The notes beneath the pieces are model-generated. The model was not told where the DNA came from, did not search any database, and saw nothing but the letters and a program-made list of their open reading frames with translations. DNA of 42,022 bases from JBDSGC01 sp046594105 (GTDB taxonomy: Bacteria > Acidobacteriota > Thermoanaerobaculia > Gp7-AA8), in the NCBI GenBank assembly GCA_046594105.1, contig JBKJQB010000107.1, forward strand, positions 1 to 42,022, read 5' to 3'. The position numbers were made by a program, and so were the translations under genes. Shown one piece after another: positions 15,601 to 22,899 of this stretch. The first letter of the stretch is position 1, and each line of letters begins with the position of its first letter.

Positions 15601-17937
15601 GCATCCTTCAAAGAAACTCTCGACGTACCACCTGGCATCGCCGGGAGGAAGGTCCGTTTGCAGATGCGTGGCTTTGGTGATTCCCACGGAGGTGAACGAG
15701 GATCCGTCGCCGGAGACCCAGACCCGGTAAAGCGCCGCGGGATCGGATGCCGTCCACTGGAAGTCCACCGGACTGTCACGCTTGTCCCCGTTGGCCGGTG
15801 AGACCAGCGCGGCCGGCTTGTGAAGATCGCAGCCTGCCCCTTTCGCAACGGTGAAGCGTGAATGCGAGGAGAAAAGGGAGGGGCAATTGGAGAATTGCGC
15901 TTCGACGTACCACTCGATCGTGGAGCCCGGCAACACCAGTGAGACAGCCGTATCCACGCTCCTGGCGACGACCTCCGCCGGCTGCCCGTCGAAGGACATC
16001 CAGACGCGGTAAGACGACGCCCCGATCACCGCCGACCAGGCCAGCGAAACCGGCGAGGTCACAGCCGCACCGGAAGCCGGCCGGGTCAGGGCGATCGATC
16101 CGCCACCGCAGGTGCCTGGCGTTCCCGTGGAGACAGTGAAGCTCTGCCTCTTGGAGAAGGACGATGGGCACAACCCGCCGTTGATCCGCGCCTCCACGAA
16201 CCAGGTGAGAGTTCCCTGGGGAACGGAGGCCGTGAGCTGCGTCGACGACGTCGACCCGATCAGAAAAGGAGCGGCGGCGTTGGCGATGCCCCAGACGCGG
16301 TAGTCGCCAGCCCCCCCGGTCCATCGAAACGTCACAGGTGAGGCCAGCCCCGTAGCACCGTCCAGCGGCGCGAGCAGATCGATCACCAGTAAGATCAGCG
16401 GGCAGGCTGTTGGAGCGTCCAGCGCCGTGAATTTCTGATGACTGGAAGCGATCGCCGGACAGCCGTTTGCCAGCGCTTCGATCCACCATTCGACCGTGCC
16501 CGCGGGAACGATGGAGCGGTACTCGGTGTCGGTGAGTATGGCGAGCGTGACAGGTGTTCCGCCGCCCAGCATGACCACCAGCCGGTACGTCGTTGCGCCG
16601 GTCACTGGTTTCCAGTCGAACAGCACCGGCGAAGCTACTCCGGTCGCGTTGTTGGCAGGCGCATCCAGAACGGCCGCTGCTGTCGGGCAGGCCGCGGCGG
16701 TCACGGCTGCAGCAAACGATGATTTTGTCGAGAGTGTCGAGGGGCAGCCGCCCGTGAAGTTGGCGCGAATCAGCCACACATAGCTGCCTGCGGCCAGGGT
16801 GTTGACTGTGAAAGAAGTCGCGGTCGCCGCGACACGGGCGATCGAGTTGAACGTCGTTCCATCAGAGGAGAGGAGGAGTTCGTAGCTGTCCGCGTTGGCA
16901 ACCGACGACCAGGAGAACGCGATGGGACGGGTGCTGTCCAGCCGGTCGCCCGGCTTGGGTGAGAGGGGCGTGGCGCCGGCCGTCGGGCAATTGCTCTGCA
17001 CCACAAAGCTCGAGATGTTGCTCGAGGTGCGGAGAGTGGAACTGCAGGACGGAAACGCATCGACCGACCAGAAATAGGTTCCCGGTGGCAGAGCCGTCGC
17101 CGTATACGAGGTTGCCGTGGCACCCACCAGTGGATCGGTTGCGCCAGCCTGAGGCGGATTGGTCGTTCCGAGATGGATCTGGTACTTGAATGCGCCGGAC
17201 GAGGCGGTCCAGCTGAGCGTGGGGCTCGTTCCAGTCACCGCGCCGCTGACCGGCGCGCTAACACTGAAGTTTCCAGGGGCTGCGCAGGTCGCCCCAGCGG
17301 TGCGAAAGGTCGAACAGGTCGAGACGATCGGAGGACAGGAGGTTCCCGATCGCTTGGCTGCCACTCGCCACTCGTACGATGTTCCTGGCTGAAGAACGGG
17401 AAGATTGATGCTGTTCGTCGTGGCGGTGGCCACCGGAGAACCGACGCATCCCGCTCCCACCGGGCCGAGGTAAACGTCGTAGCGGTCCGCGCCGCCCACC
17501 GCGCTCCACGAATAGGTCGGGTCGGTGACCACAGTCAGCGTCCCCGCTGGCGGATTCTGCAGGAGCGGCGTGGCGTTGGGGCATCCGACCTGAAATTGTT
17601 TGCTGTCCGAGTTAAAACCACTGATGCAGGTGCTGGTCCTGGTCCGCACCAGCCAGGTATACGAGCCGGGCCCAAGCGAGGCTGTGCAATTGTTCGCGGT
17701 CGGCCCCGCCGAGCAGGCGATGGAGGTCGTCGTGGCCGAGGCGAGGATGACGTCGTAACCTGTGATGCCGGATGCCGATGAAGGGCCCCACGTGAATGAG
17801 ACCGGGCTGTTCTCCGCAAGATTCATATTGACCGGCGACTGGGGGCTGGCGGCCGCCGTCGAGGACGGACACTGGGCCAGCGCGCGCGTCCCCAGGCTGA
17901 CGCAGAACAGAGTCAGCGCGAACATGCTTCTTCTCAT
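12622..17937 (-). CDS. Giant secreted FN3-repeat protein (paralogue of the downstream gene)
   Basis: A 1771-aa protein. The signal peptide MRRSMFALTLFCVSLGTRALA precedes about eleven FN3-like repeats of ~90 residues, most opening with a Cys and carrying SPV-F-W, YRVW/YRL and LPPG-WYVEA-F-CP signatures. A divergent FN3, a BACON-like domain (QPWATVSPSSGTLGPAG) and a repeated C-terminal module ending DLQTHDATFVPAQ follow, closely matching the downstream paralogue. Paired cysteines suggest disulfides and an extracytoplasmic site. ATG 17937 is chosen because it begins the signal peptide and has AAGGGAG 6 nt upstream; the longer frame to 18339 overlaps thrC. The function is unknown. Repeat copy number (about 11 against 4) is the main difference from its partner. 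Confidence 0.87.
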   Translation of the reverse strand: MRRSMFALTLFCVSLGTRALAQCPSSTAAASPQSPVNMNLAENSPVSFTWGPSSASGITGYDVILASATTTSIACSAGPTANNCTASLGPGSYTWLVRTRTSTCISGFNSDSKQFQVGCPNATPLLQNPPAGTLTVVTDPTYSWSAVGGADRYDVYLGPVGAGCVGSPVATATTNSINLPVLQPGTSYEWRVAAKRSGTSCPPIVSTCSTFRTAGATCAAPGNFSVSAPVSGAVTGTSPTLSWTASSGAFKYQIHLGTTNPPQAGATDPLVGATATSYTATALPPGTYFWSVDAFPSCSSTLRTSSNISSFVVQSNCPTAGATPLSPKPGDRLDSTRPIAFSWSSVANADSYELLLSSDGTTFNSIARVAATATSFTVNTLAAGSYVWLIRANFTGGCPSTLSTKSSFAAAVTAAACPTAAAVLDAPANNATGVASPVLFDWKPVTGATTYRLVVMLGGGTPVTLAILTDTEYRSIVPAGTVEWWIEALANGCPAIASSHQKFTALDAPTACPLILLVIDLLAPLDGATGLASPVTFRWTGGAGDYRVWGIANAAAPFLIGSTSSTQLTASVPQGTLTWFVEARINGGLCPSSFSKRQSFTVSTGTPGTCGGGSIALTRPASGAAVTSPVSLAWSAVIGASSYRVWMSFDGQPAEVVARSVDTAVSLVLPGSTIEWYVEAQFSNCPSLFSSHSRFTVAKGAGCDLHKPAALVSPANGDKRDSPVDFQWTASDPAALYRVWVSGDGSSFTSVGITKATHLQTDLPPGDARWYVESFFEGCPSVSSAVSRFTVSQPACGVDAPTLLSPSPGVSGVSAPVSFVWSAVPGAVEYRLLASLDGADLVVVDKTTATSSTRLLPPGVWTWQVVAVFDGCPAAKSAKSRFTISRAATCSAEVPQLIAPPDGAASVSSPVTLTWNSVAGAIGYAIFVRHSDGAPTRLAETLDTQVTRRLPEGRIEWWVVALAQGCPPAESKHFTFTIPVQVACDHRAPLLLGPAQGATALVSPVVFSWTEVQKATSYKVWVGVDGQEPSVIGTTTQPRLSSSLPPGIVRWYVEASFDSCPSVHSSLDSFAVLKSPPACAIPARPQVTAPGQVASSTPYNVRWGAIANSSSFEVEESATADFSASTTLITSELSATFTHAGADSPQRWRYRVRAISNCSDERSRRSAIVSVVVLPEKPQESTSIEAGAHPGVSQTIFLAGQNPAVAFTAKTDQPWATVSPSSGTLGPAGVTLTVTTDGAALKLGSNKASVILTYPAAKVGTRGVTPVTTVPVSVSLVTPVSSGGKTSPPPDALFIPVIGHLSGANGSQFQSDVRVANTSAQPAKYQLNLTMTGADGTQSGQSTSIQVDPGATLALDDIMANFFGIGAEGAGATGMLEIRPLTPSASAPASSGPPSIQTFAASRTYATTAQGTFGQSIPAISLTQFIEKPSDTSVSGVLTLQHLSQSSAYRTNLGLLEGAGEPANVLVHVFNGAGTELTSVPLSLMPGEHKQLNYFLARYGVSADDARIEVEVTSSTGKVSAYASVVDNSTNDSLLVPGVVKAATAATQYVVPAVADAADGTARSRSDLRIYNSGSAPVSATLVFTPENNGGPPSTTVIPPIAGGEVRPLDDVVNAVFGKSNFRGSIAITSATASTLVVTSRTYTQTGSGTYGQFVPAVTAKDSSGLGERILQLVQLEQSGRYGTDIGVVETSGKPATVEVSVITSDSKVYPKTSFTLAANGSQRLALSGFGLTSAYNVRVTVKVTSGSGRVSAYGSVVDLQTHDATFVPAQ

Positions 17938-18127
17938 TGAGGCTCCCTTGATTGGTGGCATCGTGGCGTCGAGCATCGCGCCGCTGGGGACGGCGGGCTG
18001 GTCGACACACACTCTGGATTCATTCGACGACGGCGTCGCTCTCTCGTTGACAGAAGGTAGCCGGTTCTCGCCATCCGAACCGGTGACCGTTCTCACGATG
18101 AGCGAATTAGCGGGGAAAGGCAAATAA

Positions 18128-19300
18128 CTACCGATACTTGTTGCCGCCGGTGTTGAAGAGGACCACCCTTTCCTCAGGTGTGATCTGACCGCTCGCCCGC
18201 AGCTCATCGAGCGCAACCAGCGCGGCTCCCGCCTCCGGACCTGCGTCGATGCCTTCATCGTTGCGAAGAGCTGCTGCTGCCGGCTCGATGGCCAGTTCAT
18301 CAACGGCGATCGCTCCGCCCCTGGAATCGCGCAGCGCACGGAGCATCAGGCGATCGCCCACCGCTCGCGGAACGCGAAGCCCCCACGCGCCGGTATGCGG
18401 CGACTCCCATTCCGGCGCGCTCTCCAGACCCTGGTCGAACGCGCGCACGATCGGAGCGCAACCGCTCGATTGAACGCTGAACATCCGCGGACGACGCGCC
18501 CCGATCCAGCCCAGCTGCTCCATCTCGTCGAAGGCCTTCCACATCCCGATCAGGCCGGTGCCGCCTCCAGTGGGATAGAGAATCACGTCCGGAAGCGCGC
18601 CGAGGTCTTCCAGCAACTCGTAGCCCATGATCTTCTTGCCTTCGACGCGATACGGTTCCTTGAGCGTCGAGAGATCGAATCCGCCGTTGGCGGCGATGTA
18701 CTGCTGCACGCGTTTGCCGGCGTCGGTAATCACGCCGGCGACCAGCTCCACTTCGGCGCCGTAGCCGCGGCATTCATCGATGATCGAGGTCGGAGTGTCG
18801 CGCGGCATGGCCACGAAAACCGGGAGCCCGGCGCGCGCTCCGTAGGCCGACAGTGCCGCTCCTGCGTTCCCAGCGGTCGGGGCGGCGAGGCGTTTCGCCC
18901 CCAGGCTGCGCGCCATGGTCACCGCTGCAGCCATGCCTCGGCACTTGAACGATCGAGTCGGATTCTTCGACTCGTCCTTGATCCACACATTGGGACGACT
19001 CTGGGACGGAAGCAGGGGAGTGATTCCTTCGCCGAGCGTGACCGGCTCGTCGATCTCGCCCGCCGGAAGAAGCTCGGCGTAGCGCCACATGTTTGCGGGG
19101 CGCCTCTGGATCTCCGCGCGGAGTTCCGGAGATGGAGTCAGGGCGTACCGAACGAGAAGAGGCGCGGAACAGTGGGGACAGAGATTGAAGAGGCGATCGG
19201 GCCCGGAGCGCCATTCGCAGCGGGAGCAGGACAGATGAAACGGGAAGCGGCGACGCCGTGGCGCCGCCGCTTCCGAAGATTGAGATTTGAGATCGGTCAC
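18128..19300 (-). CDS. thrC: Threonine synthase
   Basis: A 390-aa PLP enzyme of fold type II that converts O-phosphohomoserine to threonine. The N-terminal zinc-ribbon-like pairs CSRC (25-28) and CPHC (41-44) are followed by the PLP lysine in NPTRSFKCRG (K119), the glycine loop PTAGNAGAA and the phosphate loop PTGGGTGLIG. The zinc-ribbon plus this catalytic core is characteristic of one threonine synthase branch. The start is GTG 19300; the ATG just upstream is out of frame and stops at once. There is no SD. A TACGAT box ends only 6 nt before the GTG, so the mRNA may be leaderless. No other threonine gene is nearby. Confidence 0.93.
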   Translation of the reverse strand: MTDLKSQSSEAAAPRRRRFPFHLSCSRCEWRSGPDRLFNLCPHCSAPLLVRYALTPSPELRAEIQRRPANMWRYAELLPAGEIDEPVTLGEGITPLLPSQSRPNVWIKDESKNPTRSFKCRGMAAAVTMARSLGAKRLAAPTAGNAGAALSAYGARAGLPVFVAMPRDTPTSIIDECRGYGAEVELVAGVITDAGKRVQQYIAANGGFDLSTLKEPYRVEGKKIMGYELLEDLGALPDVILYPTGGGTGLIGMWKAFDEMEQLGWIGARRPRMFSVQSSGCAPIVRAFDQGLESAPEWESPHTGAWGLRVPRAVGDRLMLRALRDSRGGAIAVDELAIEPAAAALRNDEGIDAGPEAGAALVALDELRASGQITPEERVVLFNTGGNKYR

Positions 19301-19306
19301 CCGGCC

Positions 19307-19312
19307 ATCGTA
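19307..19312 (-). promoter_or_regulatory. Putative -10 box of thrC (leaderless arrangement)
   Basis: Minus-strand TACGAT whose last base is 6 nt before the GTG start codon. With the usual 6-7 nt to the transcription start, the RNA would begin at or near the GTG. The -35 candidate is weak. Confidence 0.4.
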
Positions 19313-19337
19313 TCAATCTGCGCGCCTCGACGAACTG

Positions 19338-20120
19338 CTATTGCTTCTTCGCGTCCTGAACGGATTTGTCGAGGTTCTTCTGGAAGTCGACCATCGACTT
19401 CTGCGCGTCGCCGTCCTTTTCCTCGAACTTGCCCATCTCGGCCGCAAAGGCGTTGAGGGTGTTCTCATATTTGGAAAGAAGCTGGCGGTTGTAGGCCAGT
19501 GCGGGCGGCACGTCCGCAGCTTGTGCTTTGGCTTCTGCGCGCGAGGTTTCGATTCCGGCGAGCATCTGCTTGTAGGCCTGCTTGGTCTGCTCGTCCTTCG
19601 CCTCGTCGTAGGTCTTCTTCATCTCCTGGTAACTGGACTCCATCTGCGCGTTCATGGCCTGCGACATCTTCGACGTCAACTCGGCGCCGCTGACTGCGAG
19701 AACCTGGGCCTTGACCCAGAGGTACTCGTGCGTGTTGAACCCAAGATCTTTGGCGGCACGGATGTCGGCGGTGAGCATGTCGGCGGCGGAGCCCATGGTT
19801 TTGAGGCCTTCCATCATGCCGGCCAGCGACTTGTCGCCGGCCTTGTTCGCGGCCGCAGCATGCTGCTCGGCTTCTTTGCGAGCGACCTTGGCGATCTGCT
19901 TCTCATGCTCGCGGACCTTGAGATACATCTGAATCTGGCCGTCTGTGAGCTTGCCGTCGGCAGGCTCCGTGTACTCGTCCTTGGACACTTCCTTCATCAG
20001 GTCGAGGGTCCCGCGCTTGTCGAGATCCTGGGAGATCCTGGCTTTGTCGAAGGCTTCCTTCGCTTTGCAGCCCGCAAGGGCGAAGGAGAGAATCAGAACT
20101 GCGGAGAGAGTCCGGCGCAT
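19338..20120 (-). CDS. Predicted alpha-helical lipoprotein of unknown function
   Basis: A 260-aa protein with a lipoprotein signal MRRTLSAVLILSFALAGC; the lipobox LAGC makes C18 the lipidated residue. The rest is highly charged and helical (Lys, Glu, Ala, Gln, Met), with no recognised catalytic motif and probable coiled-coil segments, ending EEKDGDAQ...LDKSVQDAKKQ. I do not recognise a family. ATG 20120 is chosen because it starts the signal peptide and has GGAGG 8 nt upstream; the frame to 20183 is rejected since it crosses the promoter. It is likely periplasmic and membrane-tethered. It has its own promoter. Confidence 0.8.
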   Translation of the reverse strand: MRRTLSAVLILSFALAGCKAKEAFDKARISQDLDKRGTLDLMKEVSKDEYTEPADGKLTDGQIQMYLKVREHEKQIAKVARKEAEQHAAAANKAGDKSLAGMMEGLKTMGSAADMLTADIRAAKDLGFNTHEYLWVKAQVLAVSGAELTSKMSQAMNAQMESSYQEMKKTYDEAKDEQTKQAYKQMLAGIETSRAEAKAQAADVPPALAYNRQLLSKYENTLNAFAAEMGKFEEKDGDAQKSMVDFQKNLDKSVQDAKKQ

Positions 20121-20154
20121 ACAAAAATCCTCCAAATAAGTTAGGTGTTCCAGA

Positions 20155-20183
20155 ATTGTAGGGCGGAGGGCGCGAGGACGCAA
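20155..20183 (-). promoter_or_regulatory. Sigma70-type promoter of the lipoprotein gene
   Basis: On the minus strand: -35 TTGCGT (20183-20178), a 17-nt spacer, and -10 TACAAT (20160-20155). The predicted start lies about 28 nt before the ATG at 20120. This is the best-formed promoter in the window. Confidence 0.65.
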
Positions 20184-20189
20184 GAGAGG

Positions 20190-21290
20190 TCAGGAATCGA
20201 GGCTGCGGCGCACCTGGGCGGTCAGTTCCGTCAGGCTGCTCAGGATTTTCTCGAGCTCGGCGCGATGCTGCTTCTTCAGGGACTCCACTTGCGACTGAGC
20301 TCCCGGCGCGGCCGGCGCGGCAGCGGAACCCTTCGCTGCGGCAGGCGCTGCTTTCCTCGCAGGGGCCGGCTCATCCATCACGGCGACGGCGACTGCAGGT
20401 TCCTCGTCCGCCGGCATCATGGAATCGGCGTGCAGCTCTTCCACTTCATCGACGTCGATGGGGATGGCGATGTTGCCCGCCATCGTGGCCGGCCTCTCGC
20501 GTCCCTCGGAAAGCAGTTGTTCGAGGGATACCTCTTCCATCTTCTCGTAGCCGTTGGCCATCGGAGACTCGGGGAAGGGAACCGAGTCGGCGAAGGGGTT
20601 TGGTGGCTCGGGCGCCGGCGCCGGCGCGGCCGGTTTGGCGGCTTTCTCTTTCGTGGGAGCGGCGGCGGCCTTCTTGCTGCGGTCGATCGGTTCGCTTTTC
20701 CCTTTGAGACGCGCATAGAGATGCTTGGCCGTGATCTTGGAGGCCAGCTTGAACGTCTCCATCACGCCAACGCCCTTGAGCGCGGAGGCTTCGGCGTACG
20801 GGTAGCCTTCGAAGTTGAGCGCTTCCTGGAGTTCTTCCACCGGAAGCACGCCGGGGATGTCGCGCTTGTTGAACTGGATGATGATCGGCGTGTCGTTGGG
20901 GTCGATGTTGTTTTCCTGCATGTTGTCCATGAGGTTCGCGAAACTCTCGCGGTTGGCCTCGACCATGGCAGGCTGCGAATCGGCGACGAAGACGACGGCG
21001 TCGGCTCCCTTCAGCACCAGTTTGCGGGTCTCGTTGTAGAAGACCTGACCGGGCACCGTGTAGAGCTGGATCTTGAGGTTGAAGTTGCCGACCTTGCCGA
21101 TATCGACTGGCAGCAGATCGAAGAAGAGAGTGCGGTCGGTTTTGGTTGCCAGAGAAAGCATCTTCCCCTTCTGCTTGGGATCGAGCTTGTCGAAGATCAC
21201 CATCAGATTGGTGGTCTTTCCGCACAGGCCGGGACCGTAATAAACGATCTTCGCGGTCATTTCGCGGGTGGCGTGATTGAACAGGACCAT
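20190..21290 (-). CDS. mglA: MglA-family small GTPase with a long C-terminal extension
   Basis: A 366-aa protein. Residues 1-~200 are a Ras-like MglA GTPase. The P-loop is GPGLCGKTT (19-27), the family-typical TVPGQ (78-82) replaces DxxGQ, and NKRD (141-144) gives guanine specificity. MglA proteins govern polarity and gliding or twitching motility, usually with the GAP MglB, which is not in this window. The extension (~200-366) is Ala/Pro-rich, low in complexity and acidic, ending in a short helical segment (QVESLKKQHRAELEKIL) that may be a coiled coil. Normal MglA is near 195 aa, so the tail is unusual. ATG 21290 has GAGG 7 nt upstream. It is divergent from the Smr gene. Confidence 0.88.
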   Translation of the reverse strand: MVLFNHATREMTAKIVYYGPGLCGKTTNLMVIFDKLDPKQKGKMLSLATKTDRTLFFDLLPVDIGKVGNFNLKIQLYTVPGQVFYNETRKLVLKGADAVVFVADSQPAMVEANRESFANLMDNMQENNIDPNDTPIIIQFNKRDIPGVLPVEELQEALNFEGYPYAEASALKGVGVMETFKLASKITAKHLYARLKGKSEPIDRSKKAAAAPTKEKAAKPAAPAPAPEPPNPFADSVPFPESPMANGYEKMEEVSLEQLLSEGRERPATMAGNIAIPIDVDEVEELHADSMMPADEEPAVAVAVMDEPAPARKAAPAAAKGSAAAPAAPGAQSQVESLKKQHRAELEKILSSLTELTAQVRRSLDS

Positions 21291-21371
21291 GAATTTTCCT
21301 CGAACTTCTCCACAGCTTTCGGGACACGACAGTGTAGCAGACGCGGACGCATGGCCCCCCGTGCCGGAGTG

Positions 21372-21400
21372 GGGACAGCAGCCGGCTACTCCCCTACAAT
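21372..21400 (+). promoter_or_regulatory. Putative promoter of the smr gene (near-leaderless)
   Basis: A GGGACA -35-like box (21372-21377), a 17-nt spacer, and TACAAT (21395-21400). The GTG start at 21409 follows the -10 by 8 nt, so the transcript would have essentially no leader. Confidence 0.5.
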
Positions 21401-21408
21401 CGCGGGCC

Positions 21409-21684
21409 GTGGACGAGCCCGAAGTGTTGGAACTTCCCATCGAGGATGTGTTCGACCTGCACTCGTTCCAACCGCGGGATGTGCCCGACGTTGCGCGTGA
21501 GTACCTCGAACAGGCGCGGGGGTGCGGGTACCGGCAGGTGCGCATCATCCACGGACGGGGAAAGGGTGTGCAGCGCGCGGCCATCCGGTCGCTGCTGGCG
21601 ACACTCGACTTCGTCGCGGCGTTTCACGACGCGGACCCGGGAGGGGGTGGATGGGGTGCCACCGTCGTCCTGTTCCGGGAGTGA
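21409..21684 (+). CDS. Small Smr-domain protein
   Basis: A 91-aa protein consisting of little more than an Smr domain: DLHSFQPRDVPD at the start of the domain and the signature HGRGKGVQRAAIRSLL, ending GGGGWGATVVLF. Smr domains, as in the MutS2 C-terminus, bind nucleic acid and often nick it; free-standing small ones are common and poorly understood. I chose GTG 21409 because the domain follows directly, there is no SD, and a TACAAT box lies 8 nt upstream. The longer frame from 21277 overlaps the mglA gene and its promoter. It is divergent from mglA and followed after ~190 nt by nadA. Confidence 0.82.
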   Translation: MDEPEVLELPIEDVFDLHSFQPRDVPDVAREYLEQARGCGYRQVRIIHGRGKGVQRAAIRSLLATLDFVAAFHDADPGGGGWGATVVLFRE

Positions 21685-21726
21685 ATGAGCCTGGCGGAAA
21701 AAATGAAGAGGATTCGAGAAGAGGAG

Positions 21727-21768
21727 TAGAAGAGACCAGAAGAGGATTAGAAGAGACCAGAAGAGGAT
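21727..21768 (+). repeat. Perfect 21-bp tandem duplication in a polypurine tract
   Basis: Two perfect tandem 21-bp units, TAGAAGAGACC followed by AGAAGAGGAT. They are flanked on both sides by degenerate units (GAAGAGGATTCGAG at ~21705 and GGATTCGAGGAAGG at ~21765), within a purine-rich stretch of about 90 nt between smr and nadA. The unit length is a multiple of three, but the open frames through it match nothing known, so I treat it as non-coding. Confidence 0.85.
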
Positions 21769-21849
21769 TCGAGGAAGGAAAGCACGACCGCGCCGCTGGC
21801 CTCCGCGCCGAAGCTACCGCAGGCTGCGCTGAACTTCGGTTCCAGCCCA

Positions 21850-21902
21850 TACAATCGCATTCGATGGTGAAAATGACATGTCCTCCCTTTTCGAAGAACT
21901 GA
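21850..21902 (+). promoter_or_regulatory. nadA leader: TACAAT box and a 12-codon upstream frame overlapping the nadA start
   Basis: TACAAT at 21850-21855 is followed 8 nt later by ATG 21864, which opens a 12-residue frame (MVKMTCPPFSKN) ending at 21902, inside nadA in another frame. The nadA ATG (21878) has GGTGA 7 nt upstream. If transcription starts 7-8 nt after the box, the small frame would be leaderless and could influence nadA translation. It is suggestive only. Confidence 0.35.
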
Positions 21903-22882
21903 GTCGCGTCCAGACCTACGAGTACACCGAACAGGACGTTCGGGAATTCGAGGTGCTCCACGAGGAGATCCGCGCACTGAAGAAGGAGCGCAATGCGGTC
22001 ATCGTGGCCCACAACTACTACCGTCCGGAGATTCTGAAGATCGCCGATTTTGTGGGCGACTCTCTGGAACTGGCTTTGATGGCGGCCAACGTCCGGGAGG
22101 CCGACGTCATCGATTTCTGCGGCGTTCATTTCATGGCGGAGACGGCGAAGATCGTGAATCCGTCGCGTACCGTTCTTCTGCCGAACCTGGCGGCCGGTTG
22201 CCAGCTGGCTGACTCCGCGCCGGCGGAGGATCTGCGACGGAGAATCGAGGAGCTTCGCCTCCTCCATCCTGATCTGGCTGTGGTCAGCTACGTGAACACC
22301 ACCGCGGCAGTGAAAGCCCTCTCCGACATCATCGTGACCTCAGCCAATGCCGGGAAAGTGGTTCGCACGCTGCCGAACAAGAACATCCTTTTTGTCCCCG
22401 ATCGCAACCTGGCCCGCCACGTGGCCGAGCAGGTTCCGGAGAAGAACATCATTCCCTGGGAAGGGTTCTGCTACGTGCACCAGCAGATCACGCCGCAGGA
22501 GATCGAGCGCGTGCGGGCGGCCGATCCGGACATCGAGATCCTCGTCCATCCGGAGTGCCGCGCCGACGTCGCCGCGCTCGCCAACGCGGTCCTCTCCACC
22601 TCCGGGATGGTCAAGTGGGCCAAGGAGCGGCCCGCCTCGCGGTTCCTCGTGGTCACCGAATGCGGGCTCTCCGACCGCCTGGCCATGGAAGTTCCCGACA
22701 AGACGTTCGTGAAGGGATGCAAATTGTGCACGTTCATGAAGGTGACGTCGCTCGAAGATGTTCGCGACTCACTCAAATATCTGCGCTATGAGATCGAAGT
22801 GCCGGAAGACATCCGCATTCCGGCGGAGCGGGCGCTGCAGCGGATGTTTGAGGCCAACGAGGCGATTGCCGCCGCTGGTTGA
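21878..22882 (+). CDS. nadA: Quinolinate synthase A
   Basis: A 334-aa [4Fe-4S] enzyme that condenses iminoaspartate with dihydroxyacetone phosphate to quinolinate in NAD biosynthesis. The three-fold pseudo-symmetric family is clear: VAHNYYRPEI, FMAETAKI, SYVNTTAAVKA, HPEC, and TSGMVKWA. The expected cluster cysteines are C108 (AAGCQLAD), C198 (GFCYVH) and one of C281/C284 (KGCKLCTFMK). Length is normal. No nadB or nadC is in the window. It converges with the kinase gene at 22900, leaving only 17 nt and no visible terminator. Confidence 0.96.
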   Translation: MSSLFEELSRVQTYEYTEQDVREFEVLHEEIRALKKERNAVIVAHNYYRPEILKIADFVGDSLELALMAANVREADVIDFCGVHFMAETAKIVNPSRTVLLPNLAAGCQLADSAPAEDLRRRIEELRLLHPDLAVVSYVNTTAAVKALSDIIVTSANAGKVVRTLPNKNILFVPDRNLARHVAEQVPEKNIIPWEGFCYVHQQITPQEIERVRAADPDIEILVHPECRADVAALANAVLSTSGMVKWAKERPASRFLVVTECGLSDRLAMEVPDKTFVKGCKLCTFMKVTSLEDVRDSLKYLRYEIEVPEDIRIPAERALQRMFEANEAIAAAG

Positions 22883-22899
22883 GCGATGAGGACCGCGGG

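Noticed and set aside
18048..18053. Perfect TTGACA in the thrC-secreted protein gap
   Set aside because: It is on the plus strand, has no -10 at proper spacing and no plus-strand gene follows.
21522..21902. 126-codon plus-strand frame through the 21-bp repeats as a repeat protein
   Set aside because: It begins inside smr in another frame and ends within nadA; the repeat-encoded segment matches nothing known and there is no ribosome-binding site.
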